NCBI RefSeq assembly: GCF_905475395.1
Contig: NC_058337.1
Coordinates: 133,755,960 to 133,819,959, forward strand
Source: Chrysoperla carnea
Taxonomy: Eukaryota > Arthropoda > Insecta > Neuroptera > Chrysopidae
Direction: 5' to 3'
DNA length: 64,000 bases
Shown here: piece after piece, positions 23,490-34,300 of the stretch
Position numbering within the stretch: position 1 is the stretch's first letter
How the letters are laid out: each line of letters begins with the position of its first letter
Made by a program: the position numbers and the translations under genes
The notes under the pieces: generated by a model
Told to the model about the DNA's origin: nothing
The model's database searches: none
Seen by the model: the letters and a program-made list of their open reading frames with translations, nothing else

Positions 23490-23745
23490 TTACCTTATTT
23501 TCAACTTTGATGATGAATTTTGTTATAACCTCATGAATGTAGACGAAAAATAAGAATAAAATTTTTCGATATGTGTCTTGGTTTTCGAAATATCGAAAGC
23601 TAAATAGTTAAACAAAATTTTCAATTTTCGATATTTTGAAAATTAAGCCAGATATCGAAAAATTTTATTCTTACTTTTCGTCTTATTTCGCCAAGTAATA
23701 ATATAAATTTATCATCAAAATTGAAAATATCTATTTTTAAATTTG
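23490..23745. repeat. Imperfect inverted repeat
   Basis: 'gacgaaaaataagaataaaa' followed by 'tttttcgatat' near 23545 is mirrored as 'aaaaattttattcttacttt' near 23660, and the outer 'caactttgatgatgaatttt' as 'aaatttatcatcaaaattga'. It forms a hairpin of about 250 bp and could be an old foldback element. Confidence 0.6.
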
Positions 23746-23869
23746 TGCCCCCACTACCATGCTCATACATCCTTAAAATCAAATAGCAATTTTTTTTTGT
23801 CAAAATATATATTTAGCACCATGGAACAAAATAATTAAAAATGAAAATTATCAAATATATCAAGGGATA

Positions 23870-24150
23870 GGTGCTAAGGTTAATCCCAAGTTTGGAACGC
23901 TTCAAAATATTGCTGCTACGAACAAAAGTTTGGTATACTTGATCATAAAATTAACTAATTAATCTATTTCCGATTGTCTGTCTGTTTTTCTGTTCATCTG
24001 TGAACACGCGAATTCAAAAAACTAAATGAGATATCAAATTGAAGTTTTTATAGTGTACTCAGAACGTTAAAAGTGAGGTTAAGTTCGTAAATGTTCGCAA
24101 ACCGTTAGAGATAGAACAAAAGTTAAAATATAAAAAATGTTTTTTTAATC
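23870..24150 (+). repeat. Dispersed repeat family S, partial copy
   Basis: Contains 'cccaagtttggaacgctt', 'ctaattaatctatttccg', 'gtgtactcagaacg' and 'aaaccgttagagatagaac', degraded relative to the copies at 28646 and 34061 and lacking both ends. Confidence 0.65.
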
Positions 24151-24205
24151 GAATCAATGGAGAATATACAATTTGTAAATCATATCGTTAGCCATTTATA
24201 TTATA

Positions 24206-24663
24206 CTAGCTGTTACCCACCCGCTTTGCTGGGCAACATCCCCACTTGCACCCCTCCCTCCACATTTCCTTGCGTTGGATAACAGTTTTGTAATGTACAC
24301 GTCATGCTCTTTTATTTGATATCCCACTTAAGTATATTTGTAAATATTCGATAATTCCTTCCCACTTTCTCGCTACACCTTTCTACCCTCCGAAGGTTAA
24401 AAAAATCTTCTAAATGTAATTTAAAACATTCTGACCAAGTTTTGAACTATTAAAAGCCATAATTGAAAAATATGAATTTTTTATTCATGAACACCCCCGC
24501 AACCCCCCTTGTGGGTGGAATTTCGTAAAATCCGTAGCTGACCTCTACTTGGCAAAAGGAATATTCCTGCCAAATTTCAAGTCTCTAGGTCTTATAGTTC
24601 CAGAGATATCGTGATGAGTGACTATCTATCTATATCTATAGAAAGTCTCCTATATATATAAGA
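24206..24663 (-). mobile_element. Helitron family B, complete copy
   Basis: Minus-strand element starting TCTTATATATATAGGAGAC and ending with the hairpin region 'gcccagcaaagcgggtgggt' and CTAG. It sits between A24205 and T24664. It is nearly identical to 60617-61079 over its length, indicating recent spread. It is non-coding, 458 bp. Confidence 0.85.
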
Positions 24664-24694
24664 TGAAGTAAGAAGAATTCTTACCGACGTTTTT

Positions 24695-24855
24695 ATGTAT
24701 AAAACAAAGAGAGATTGTATATTTGTATACATTAAATCAGCCTATTAGATTCATCACATGAAGTTGAACACATACAATATACCAATCACACACAGTAACC
24801 CATAGCCATAACAAACTATAACACAGTACACATTCCCTCTTTGTTTTATACATGA
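24695..24855. mobile_element. Small inverted-repeat element
   Basis: 'atgtataaaacaaagaga' on the left is mirrored by 'ctctttgttttatacat' on the right, about 160 bp apart. I could not define a clear target duplication. Confidence 0.45.
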
Positions 24856-24862
24856 GAACTTC

Positions 24863-25737
24863 CATAAAACTCTTTTTCCTTCATATATTTTATATAACTA
24901 TTGAGTTGTGCAATGCACTATTCAATCTCATCAATAAAATACATGTTTCGATATTACCAAATTGATTGATGAGCAACTCAAATTTTCAAGTATCTGTGTA
25001 CGTTATCAAATAATTTGGAAAAACCTCACAACTATTGAGAAATATTTTTTATTCTTACTTGTTATGTATTCATTTCTAATCATGATTTTACATCATGTGG
25101 ATTAATCTCCTATTTTTTATTGATTTCCTTTCGAGTATGAGATTAACTAACTCATTCATAATATTTTTTATGTTTTTTTCATAATCACATGCTAAGATAA
25201 ATAATGCACTTCATAATAGCCGGGTACTTGAAACTTTATACAAAACTTTGTCCTTAGAATCAACTTTCAATTATTTTAGGAAAGGATTCTAGCCGGTTTT
25301 AAATATACTATATGTAGTGAGCGCGTTTTTGTATTATTGTATTTTTAAGTGAACTTCATTCGAAAATTATCAAAATTGATTCGGACTTAGTCCAACTTCA
25401 TATTAAAAAAATCAAAACTTATATCCAAAATTACACCGGCGCTCGTACATCTTTAACTCTCGGAAACTGAGAAATATTGAAACGAACTGAATCTACTTTC
25501 ATCCAGGTAGTTCAGAGTCCTTCTTCATATAAAAAAATCAAGCCTTTTATCCAAAATTGCCCTGGCATACTAACATCTTCAACTATCGGAAACTAATCAA
25601 TAATGAAACGAAGTTGATCTACTCTCATCCAGATTATTCCTCGTGTGAGAGAGTAGCAAGAATCTACTTAATCCAAACTACTTAACTTTAAAGGCTCTCT
25701 AATGTAACCAGTGCATCAACCTGATTTACTTTTTTTT
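24863..25737. other. Gene-free stretch
   Basis: No gene. A block of about 100 bp recurs: 'aaatcaaaacttatatccaaaattac' type sequence at 25410 and 25540, with 'tctttaactctcggaaactga' and 'tcttcaactatcggaaacta' following, a diverged direct duplication. Confidence 0.45.
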
Positions 25738-25767
25738 AACAGATGATAGAGTACGTATTAATTTGTC

Positions 25768-25900
25768 AGTTGGTTATAATAGCCACTGAAAAGCGTAGCG
25801 GGGATAGAGTACAAGGGTCTACTTGACTAGGTGCTCTGAACCATTGCTTCGAGGCGCGATGCTCGAGCATGGCCCGCTAACCTCCATACCATACCATACC
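25768..25900. mobile_element. Candidate SINE-like insertion with ATACC tail
   Basis: A GC-richer 133-bp insert ('gcttcgaggcgcgatgctcg') ends in three to four ATACC units. It lies between imperfect direct repeats of about 30 bp (25738-25767 and 25901-25932, both starting aacagatgatag and ending ttaatttgtc). I do not recognise a tRNA, 5S or 7SL head, so the class is uncertain. Confidence 0.45.
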
Positions 25901-25932
25901 AACAGATGATAGCTAGAACGTTTTAATTTGTC

Positions 25933-26498
25933 TTCACGTTATCGAGCTAAATATTTATTTATAATCAATTATTATTAATATTTTCGCTGTTGATTAAAAT
26001 TCATCAAAAATTGCCATTTTAGCAACTTATTTCATAAATAGTAATCCAGTAAATTTTTATATTCTGAACACCGAATAGATCTCACTTAAATAATTTCTAA
26101 TATTGAAAAATAAGATAAGCCATTATATTAATAAATAAATAGTTTCTTTCAATAAAATCAAATATTTTTCTTTTTATAGCGTCAATAGGCCAAGGAATTT
26201 ATTTAGAGATAATTTTAAATTAGAGCTAATTTTACCTAAATAATAAGTATCAATATCTTGAAAGTTATCAAACTTTATGTAAGTACGATGTAGTGATGTG
26301 ACCCCCTCCGTTTCCTAGTCAAAATTGTTGTTATGTACATTAATTATGATTTGTTGGGGTGATGACCTGTACCCAAAAAAAAAAAAAATTGATTTTAATA
26401 GTCAATACAATAATTTCTTTCTATATTGAAGAAGACCAGGATCAAATGACAAAACCGTTTTAAAAAACTTTCATAATTTTCTGAAAAAGTTAACTTTT
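25933..26498. other. Gene-free stretch
   Basis: Nothing recognised; A/T-rich non-coding. Confidence 0.5.
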
Positions 26499-26512
26499 TA
26501 TCAAAAATCAAG

Positions 26513-27163
26513 TAAATCCTAGTAGCTCAATTGGTTAAAGCGTAACCAAATCCGTACACGGTATGACTTGGGTAGCGGGTTCGATTCCCACCGTCACAAA
26601 ATATTAATTAATTTTATAGTTGTGATGGGCTGGTGTAAAAAGAATGTGCACTCAGCTAATCCCTATGTATGCTTAGATCTTTAAAACTACGCAACCGATT
26701 TTGATGCGCTTTTTTCTAATAGATAGAGTGATTCAAGAAGAAGTTTTTTATGAAATAATACATGTACATTATAGTAGAGTAAGGGGTTAAAAGGGGTGTG
26801 TTTCAAAAGACAAGATATGCAATCAGCATCAAGGATTGTTTTTATCTATTTTTAACCCTCGGGGGGAGGAAAGATCGAGCGAGAAAGTGAGGATGAATAA
26901 TCGCATATATTTTTTAAATACCCAAGTGGAGGTTTCAAACAAAAGCATAACGTGGAAATTACAAAACTGTAGCCCCTACACAAGGGGAGAGGAGTGAAAG
27001 TGTGGATGTTGCCCAGTAAAGCGCGGGTAGTTCACAGATAGTATCAAAATAATTGTGAAGTTGATAAATGAAATTCACAGTGGAAAAGGTGGTAAATCAC
27101 AGATATAGTATCATAATGAGGCATATGGCCTAAGTCGGACTCTCGTGGACAGCTAATATAACC
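26513..27163 (+). mobile_element. tRNA-derived SINE, interrupted by a Helitron
   Basis: The tRNA-like head has box A 'tagctcaattggttaaag' and box B 'gggttcgattcccacc'. The body after the interruption ('gataaatgaaattcacagtg', 'ctcgtggacagctaatataa') matches the copy at 12501. The perfect 14-bp direct repeat TATCAAAAATCAAG flanks the unit (26499-26512 and 27164-27177), as expected for LINE-driven integration. A Helitron B2 copy occupies about 26660-27041. Confidence 0.85.
26660..27041 (+). mobile_element. Helitron family B2, nested in the SINE
   Basis: Matches the complement of 7354-7848, from 'ctatgtatgcttagatcttt' to 'gcccagtaaagcgcgggtag' and the end ...cacagATAG before T. It is shortened at the 5' side. 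Because it splits the SINE, it inserted later. Confidence 0.75.
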
Positions 27164-27177
27164 TATCAAAAATCAAG

Positions 27178-28645
27178 CTTGCCTAGTGGATTAACTTATT
27201 CAATTTTCCTTGGCAAAAATGAAAACTTTTAAAGATATAGTTAAAACTTGCATGACAAGTCCTGACTAACCCATAATTATAAATGTTAACGCCGTGTTTG
27301 CCCAGTTTAAACAATATAATTAATAAGTATTTATTTATTTATTAAAATATTTTTATTGATACTTTATAAGCAAAACATATTTGTTTTATTTATTTAAAAA
27401 AAATATATATATCAAAAATTCAAGGACAATTTTAACTGTAAAATGTAAACAAATAATTACTAAAGCAAACAGAAAATGTACATAAAATATCTATTATTTT
27501 GTTTACATTCTAACAAACTATTAATTGATGTTTAATTTTACGAAGAAAACTGGGAGAAAATATTAATTTTCCACCTTTCCTTTTTTCTTTAATAAAAAAA
27601 ATAGATTCTATTATGGGATTATAATTCTATATAGATAATAAATTGATTTTTGAACTTTTGGCGTCATAAAAACCGAAAAAAATTGATTTCACTCTACCAG
27701 GCGCAAATTTTATCCAATTTTGATCAATCAAGTATATAATCCCAATAATTTTGGGTCATACTTTTCAAATATTTGGCCAAATTTAACGTATCTTCAATAA
27801 ATTTCGAAAATGCAGTATCATTGTTCTCACATTTGGTATAAGGGCTAATATAATATTAACGAATAACTGTCATAAAAAAGGAAAAATATGACCCAAAATT
27901 ATAGGGAATCAAAAAAAATTTCATTCAAATACGATAAAATTTGGCCAAAATATTTAAAAAGTATAACTTTTATAAGCAAACATTTTTAAGAAAATCTTTG
28001 CAGCAAATCATAAATTTGTGAAGATCCCAAACTGAAGAATAAGACGTTATTGCGAAACTGAATATATAAACTAATTTCGTCCAAAATTAGTGCACGTTTA
28101 GCAAAAATTCCGGGATCAAAAACCTTTTACGACCTTTCAGGTTTAAGGTCAAACATTTTCTGGCCTTTTGAAGTCAAAACCTTGATTGTTTTTCTTGTGT
28201 TTCTAGTAATCCCATTTCTATTTTTCCAAAGGTCTAGTGACGCCACTGTATAAAATTGAAGGTCGTTCAAAATGTTCCACTTTTACACAAAAAAAAAAAT
28301 TAAATACAGCTAATGTATAAATTTACTTAAATTATTTAAAAATATTCCATTAAGTTAATTTTTACCTAATTATACGCAAAACGTTTTGTAAATATTATTG
28401 AAAAAAACATTTTTTTAAACAAATTTTATTAGAAATTAAATAAATTTTTATTAATTAATCATTTATACCTGTTACATAATTTTGATATTTTACAGTAGAG
28501 TCTCGATAATCCGATTACTGGGATTATAGCGAAACATTCATTATAAATACAATAAAGCATTGGAAAACAGCATTGGAATGTATGTATTTAAACTAGACTG
28601 TACACACAGCATAAAACACGTGCTATTGTGATGTTATTGTGTTTT
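27178..28645. repeat. Gene-free stretch containing repeat R3, second copy
   Basis: At 27645-27985 the R3 blocks recur: 'tccaattttgatcaatcaag', 'ttttgggtcatacttttcaa' and, inverted, 'atatgacccaaaattatagg'. The rest is A/T-rich without a gene. Confidence 0.55.
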
Positions 28646-29196
28646 TATATCATGGATATATGTAATATGCAAGGTATACTAAGTTTAGTCCCAAGTTTGT
28701 AACGCTTAAAAATATTGATGCTATGAACAAAATTTTGGTATAGGTGTTCATAAAATCACCTAATTAGTCCATTTTCGACTGTCTGCCAACACGATAACTC
28801 ATAAAAGAAAAAAGATATCAAGCTGAAATTTTTACAGCGTACTCAGAACGTAAAAAGTGAGGTCAAGCTCGTAAATGAGCAACATAGGTCAATTGGGTCT
28901 TGACCTATGAGTCCGTAAGACCCATCCTGTAAACCGTTAGAGATAGAACAAAAATTTAAATGTAAAAAATCTTCCTTATCAAAAAATAAACAACTTTTAT
29001 TTGAAACAGTTTTTCGTAAACATCATTGTTTACCCGTGAGGGCGCAAATTAGGCGTAATTTGTATAGTATGTAATTATGGGATTATCAGTTATGTATTTG
29101 TGACATGTATGTATGTGTAATGTGACAGAGTCATCAACACTGTCTATGCATGGTATTTCAACAATTGACTCAGTCAATTGTTTGTTTTCACTTGTT
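28646..29196 (+). repeat. Dispersed repeat family S, near full copy
   Basis: Runs from the 'atatcatggatatatg' end through 'agtcccaagtttgtaacgct', 'cacctaattagtccatttt', 'gataactcataaaagaaaaa', 'aaaccgttagagatagaac', 'catcattgtttacccgtgag' and 'gtatttcaacaattgactca', to 'gttttcacttgttt'. The two ends each carry a short palindromic motif. It has no coding capacity. Confidence 0.8.
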
Positions 29197-29329
29197 TGAA
29201 TCATAACAATGAATCATATTACATGTATATACAAAGAAACACTATCATTAATGAGAGATCAAAAGAGAGCGGCGTGGATAGTTATAGACTCTACTGTATT
29301 TATTTTTATTTTTGACACGTGCAAAGGTA

Positions 29330-29620
29330 TTTTTTAACCCCCGAACTAAAAAAAGGGGTGTTATAAGTTTGACCGCTATGTGTGACTGTTTGTGGCATCA
29401 TAGCGCTTAAACAGATAAACCGATTTTGAATTTTTTGTTCTTAGCTATGTTTCAAGTGTGCGTTTAAGGTTCCGTACCCGAAAAGACTACAAAATTGGCG
29501 ATGATCTTCAAAATCGGCTCAGTTTAGACAAGGCTTTAACAGAAAAAGGTGATTTAATCGAGAGTGTTTTTAGATCCATAGCCGAAAAATTTGTCGGGGA
29601 TTTTTTACATATTATGAAGT
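29330..29620 (+). repeat. Arthropod-type 'CCCCCGA...AGGGGTGTTATAAG' repeat
   Basis: 'aacccccgaac' then 'ggggtgttataagtttgac', 'tgtttgtggcatcatagcgc', 'cagataaaccgattt' and 'cgatgatcttcaaaatcggc'. Related blocks occur at 49330-49990. Sequences of this type are widespread in arthropod genomes; I cannot assign a class from the sequence. Confidence 0.6.
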
Positions 29621-30101
29621 AGGTAAAATGTAATAAAAAACTGCATTTTAAATCTCAAAAAGTACATTTTAAATCTCAAATCTGAAAGAAATAAATTGTT
29701 TTTTAATCTGTGTAATAAGGAAATGTACACGAAAAATAAATTATTACTACATTATTGATAACACAAAGATTTGTTTTATACAGGGTGGACCGTTTTAATC
29801 TACCGAGTGAAACAAAATAAACTGTCAATATTCAAGGACCATCTTCAGCACTACAGGCCTCAGAGATTTGTACATTTCATCGCAGAATAGTCCTCAAAAA
29901 GATAATCACTTCTTACGTTATTTTTCATAATGATTTTCTAAAGAAAATAAGTTCAAATCTCATAGTTTGAAAGAAAATTTGAGGAAGTCTAGGATAGAAG
30001 AGATAAAAGAGTGAATCAAAAAAACATTTTGAAACAATTCGGAGACACATTAATCAGAAATTTTGGATATTGTTTCGTGTTTATTCCCAATTCTTGAAGA
30101 A

Positions 30102-30585
30102 AACAAGTGAAAACAAACAATTGACTGAGTTAATTGTTGAGATATCATGTATAGAAAGTGTTGATTAATCTGCCACATTACACATACATACATGTCACAC
30201 ATTTGCGCCCTCGCGGGTAATCAGTGATGTTTACGAAAAATGTTTCAAACAAAAGTTGTTTATTTTTTTATAAGGAATATTTTTTACATTAAAACTTTTG
30301 TTCTATCTCTAACGGTTTAACCTATGTAGCTCATTTACGAACCTAAGCACGCTCGACCTCACTTTTTACTTCCTAAACACGCTGTAAAAATTTCAGCTAG
30401 ATTTCCCTTTTCGTTTTTGAGTAATCGTCACAGACGACAGGCAGACAGCAGCCGGAAAAGGACTAATTAGGTGATTTTATGAACACCAATATCAAAATTT
30501 TATTCAAAGTATCAATATTTTTAAGCGTTACAAACTTGGGACTAAACTTAGTATACCTTGGTATATTTCACATATACATGGTATA
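30102..30585 (-). repeat. Dispersed repeat family S, copy
   Basis: Starts 'aacaagtgaaaacaaacaat' and ends 'catatacatggtata'. It is the reverse orientation of the copy at 28646, with an internal deletion around 30190-30200. Confidence 0.8.
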
Positions 30586-31313
30586 ATAATCGATAACAAT
30601 TATTGAATAAAATTAGTAAATTTGGAAAATTCCATAAAATTAAATTTTGAAACTCTACACCCGTCTAGAACAAGTATTTTCTACAATATTCGAATCACCT
30701 CTATACAAAAAAAAAAATTTTATTTATAAATGATAAACCAAAACCGTATTATTATCACTTTTAACACATTAAAAAAAAAACGTAATAATTGATAACAAAT
30801 ATTTAATTTGCCCCCACTTTTTTCAATACACATTCAACAAAATATTTAAAATTCATGTTCGAGCGAGTAAAAAAAATATACCGGCATTTAATAAAGTTTT
30901 TTATAACGAAGAAGAAAGAGACATTTTCAACTAGTTTATAATAAACAACATAAATGTAATCATATTATTCATAAATTCATTAAAATATCACGCGCGAAGT
31001 GAACATTATCGTAAATGATATGCGTTAAACGTGCGAGTACATTTAACATACTTTTTTTTTAATTTAATTCAATTTAAAAAAATAATACAAACTAAACGCA
31101 TTTTTATTTAAATGTATTTGTTTATTTATTTATTTTATTTAATTAATTTAATTTGAATTAAATTCGAAACAAAATAACAAAACATTTAAATGGATGTTTA
31201 TTGTCATCGTGTTTTATTAGAAACAAAATCTTTTTCTTTGTGATCTCTGTTTTGTAAAGTGTGTTTTTTTTTATTGTGATTTTGGTTTTACTTTGTTCTT
31301 CATCGAAATCATC
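30586..31313. other. AT-rich stretch upstream of the sugar transporter
   Basis: Low-complexity A/T sequence with no repeat boundary. It probably contains the promoter and 5'UTR of the transporter, but I cannot assign a TATA box or start site with confidence. Confidence 0.4.
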
Positions 31314-31324
31314 ATGAATCGCGA
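31314..31324 (+). other. Inferred tiny first coding exon of the sugar transporter
   Basis: ATGAATCGCGA is followed by GTAAGTAAAT, a strong donor. It encodes M-N-R and two bases of a codon completed as E by the first base after the acceptor at 36635-36636. The phase match and total length divisible by three support it. Another upstream exon cannot be excluded. Confidence 0.55.
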
Positions 31325-34300
31325 GTAAGTAAATATCGTTACTTTTTCTTTGTGTTTAAGTTAAATATGATGTTTTGTATTGTGTTAAATCGTCGGCACT
31401 TCCATCCAAAAAATACTTTGAACCTATTCCGATAATTCTCAATCACGTTTACTTAGAAAAATAACCATTTAACGATTATTTCCTTTTGTTACGACAAATG
31501 GATCATTACACCATTTACACAATCGATAAAAAATGCAAATAGTGTCAGGATTTTCACATATTTTTAGGACAGACGGGACAGGCAATTAAGCAAAAGTTTA
31601 TGTATCAGAACACAGTCTCGGCTCGTTTTCTGGCAGTCTATTAAGTTGACGAAAAAAAAAAATTTATTGAATTGGTAGCTCACAATTGAAGTGAATAGTT
31701 TTTGAATTTTTGTAACTGGTTTTTGTTGAGTTAAAGGTAAGTTAGGTAATAAAAAAAATTGAAGGTTTTTCCTTTTCATGGATTTATAGAAAATAAATTT
31801 ATACCGATTCCCTTGTTTTTGAGGACGTCTAGGAAAATTTATTGAAAACAATTTTTAAAAATATTTATTTCAATAAGTTTGTTATTGTTGAAAGAATTGT
31901 AAAATGGTTTTTTTTTTCAAGTGCTTCCCATTTTTCAGCACTTTCGACTCTTGCGAACTTGGAAATTTTTTTTACATATTTTATTGTCCTGACTTTTTTT
32001 TTAATGTACACGGTAGACAAAAAAAAATCGATGAAAAACTCGAATTTCATACATTCGATATTCGGTTCACTAATTAAAACCTAAATTTTTTTATTAACTT
32101 ACTTTTAAACTTCAAAAGGTAGACAAAAGAAAACCCAGAGTTTCCACTTAATGATATATGCTCATCCGCATATATTTTCCTTAAAAAATGCCAATCTAGA
32201 AATGACTGTTTGACTTAATTTTAAGTAGAACTTTCTATTTCCCACGAAATCGCGTTCCTTAGGATCATCTTTAAATCGTGTATTATGAATGTCGTGTATT
32301 ATGAAGAAGGTAAATTTTGTAATACTCCTTTACGATGCTAAATTTATAGATTTGAGCTGTTAAAGCTTACCCCCCTTACAGTGCTAAATTTATAGATTTG
32401 GGATATTGTTGAAGTTTCCGTTCAGCTGTTAAAAGGCTAATTTTCTTAAGAAAAATTCTGACTGTGCTAAATTTATAAATTTGAGCTTTCAATTTATAGA
32501 TTTTCGATGTTATTAACGAGAGATATTTTTGTTTCTCGAAGAACCATCGCCAGGGATAGCATCAACAGTTAGACGCTCCTATTTTATTTATTTGCCTTTT
32601 TGTCTGCTTACGACATGAATTTGTTTTGCAATTTTTTTTTTAAACAATGTCTAAATATAAATGCAGTCTGCTTTGATAAAATTCTGTGTTATCTATGCAC
32701 AAAAGATAAAAATTGTTATATTTCCGTTTGTTTACTTAACCACTAACATACAAAAATGTAATTGTAAACAAACGTAAATTCGACCTAATCTTTCATACTA
32801 TTAGCATTATATTTATGTAATAAACTTTGCCTATATATCAAAGGTGAAAAATCAAACATCTAAAAAAGGTTAGAGATTGATTTTGTCTAAACGAAAATTT
32901 AAACATTTTCAACGCACTGCGAAAATCAGCAATAATCAGAATATGTAATTATGAAAATTAGAGGAAATCTAAGAATTGGGTGTCTATATTTTTTGAATAT
33001 TTAGAGGGAATAAGACCAAGTATAGCCGAATATCTCTCCAAAATACAATATTGTAGATGTGTCGGATTTTTTGGATATATTAGATTACAGAAAATACTCG
33101 ATCTTTACTTCAAATTAACTAGATTTTCGTATTTTTTGGGCCAAAATTACAAAAATTGGAAATTTTATCAAATTTCGAACAAAAAATTGTTTTCGATAAA
33201 ACTTAATACTTTCATACTCCAAAATTCTATACTAATTTTTCGGTACGATTTCAGGAAAAATGTTTAATAATCAAATGAACTGATATTCAAACTGATGAAA
33301 TTTTATGGATCTCTTTTAGATGCATTTCATTAATTGTCGAATAACCTTTATCGTCACTTGTTTGAATATGAAAGGTCTAAATGAAAAATTTCCATAAAAA
33401 ATGATTGAGTATTCAGATGAATTAAAATTTAATGGAAAATAATTAATTTATTTAACATGTGAGTCACATGTTTTAACAAACCTGCTCTATACTATACAAA
33501 TAATAATTTATGACTTTTTATTTAAAAAACAACTACACAATTTATTCATTACATATTTCTATTTGTCTATTTATCACATAATTGGTAAATTTGAATTCAT
33601 TAAAATCTGAATAAATATTTGCATATAACATGTAAATAAATTAGACAATTATAAAGTGTTTAGACAAAAATTAGCATCAACATCAAATAATTTAGCAAAG
33701 TGTTCTTTCAGATCAAAGTCTTTCTTTCATCTTAATCGCACGATTTCAATGAAAATTAGATATAAAGGCTATTTCTGTCATATTCTCGGCCAGCCTATTT
33801 TTTTAATCTTAGTGGTTAGATTAGGTTAGGTTAGGTTATCTTGGCAGCGGGAATCGAACCCGCTACGCTATGCATACCGTGGACGGAATTCGTTACGCTT
33901 TAACCAACTGAGCTAATAGGGCGATAATCTTAGAGATGAACTTCAGAGATCTCTTTCAGACTGACACCTATCATTAAGTCGTAGGTAAGTGGTGAAGTTT
34001 CATGATAGATATGGTCAAAAAAACAAAAAATTATCTATATATTGGGCTTAAAACGTTTTTATACCATGTATATATGAAATATACATAGTATATTAAGTTT
34101 AGTCCCAAGTTTGTAACGCTTAAAAATAATGATGCTAGGAAAAAAATTTTGTCATAGATGTTCATAAAATCACCTAATTAGTCCATTTCCGGTTGTCCGT
34201 CCGTCCGTCTGGTGACACGATAACTCAAAAACGAAAAAAGATATCGAACTGAAATTTCAGCGTACTCAGGACGTAAAAAGTAAGGTCAAGTTCGTAAATG

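Noticed and set aside
31564-32084. Overlapping frames of 80-95 codons on both strands
   Set aside because: A/T-driven composition (many F, K, I, L), no domain, inside the first intron of the sugar transporter.
33813-33924. tRNA gene on the minus strand
   Set aside because: It is flanked by a 9-bp target duplication and followed by a CCTAA tail, marking a retroposed SINE.
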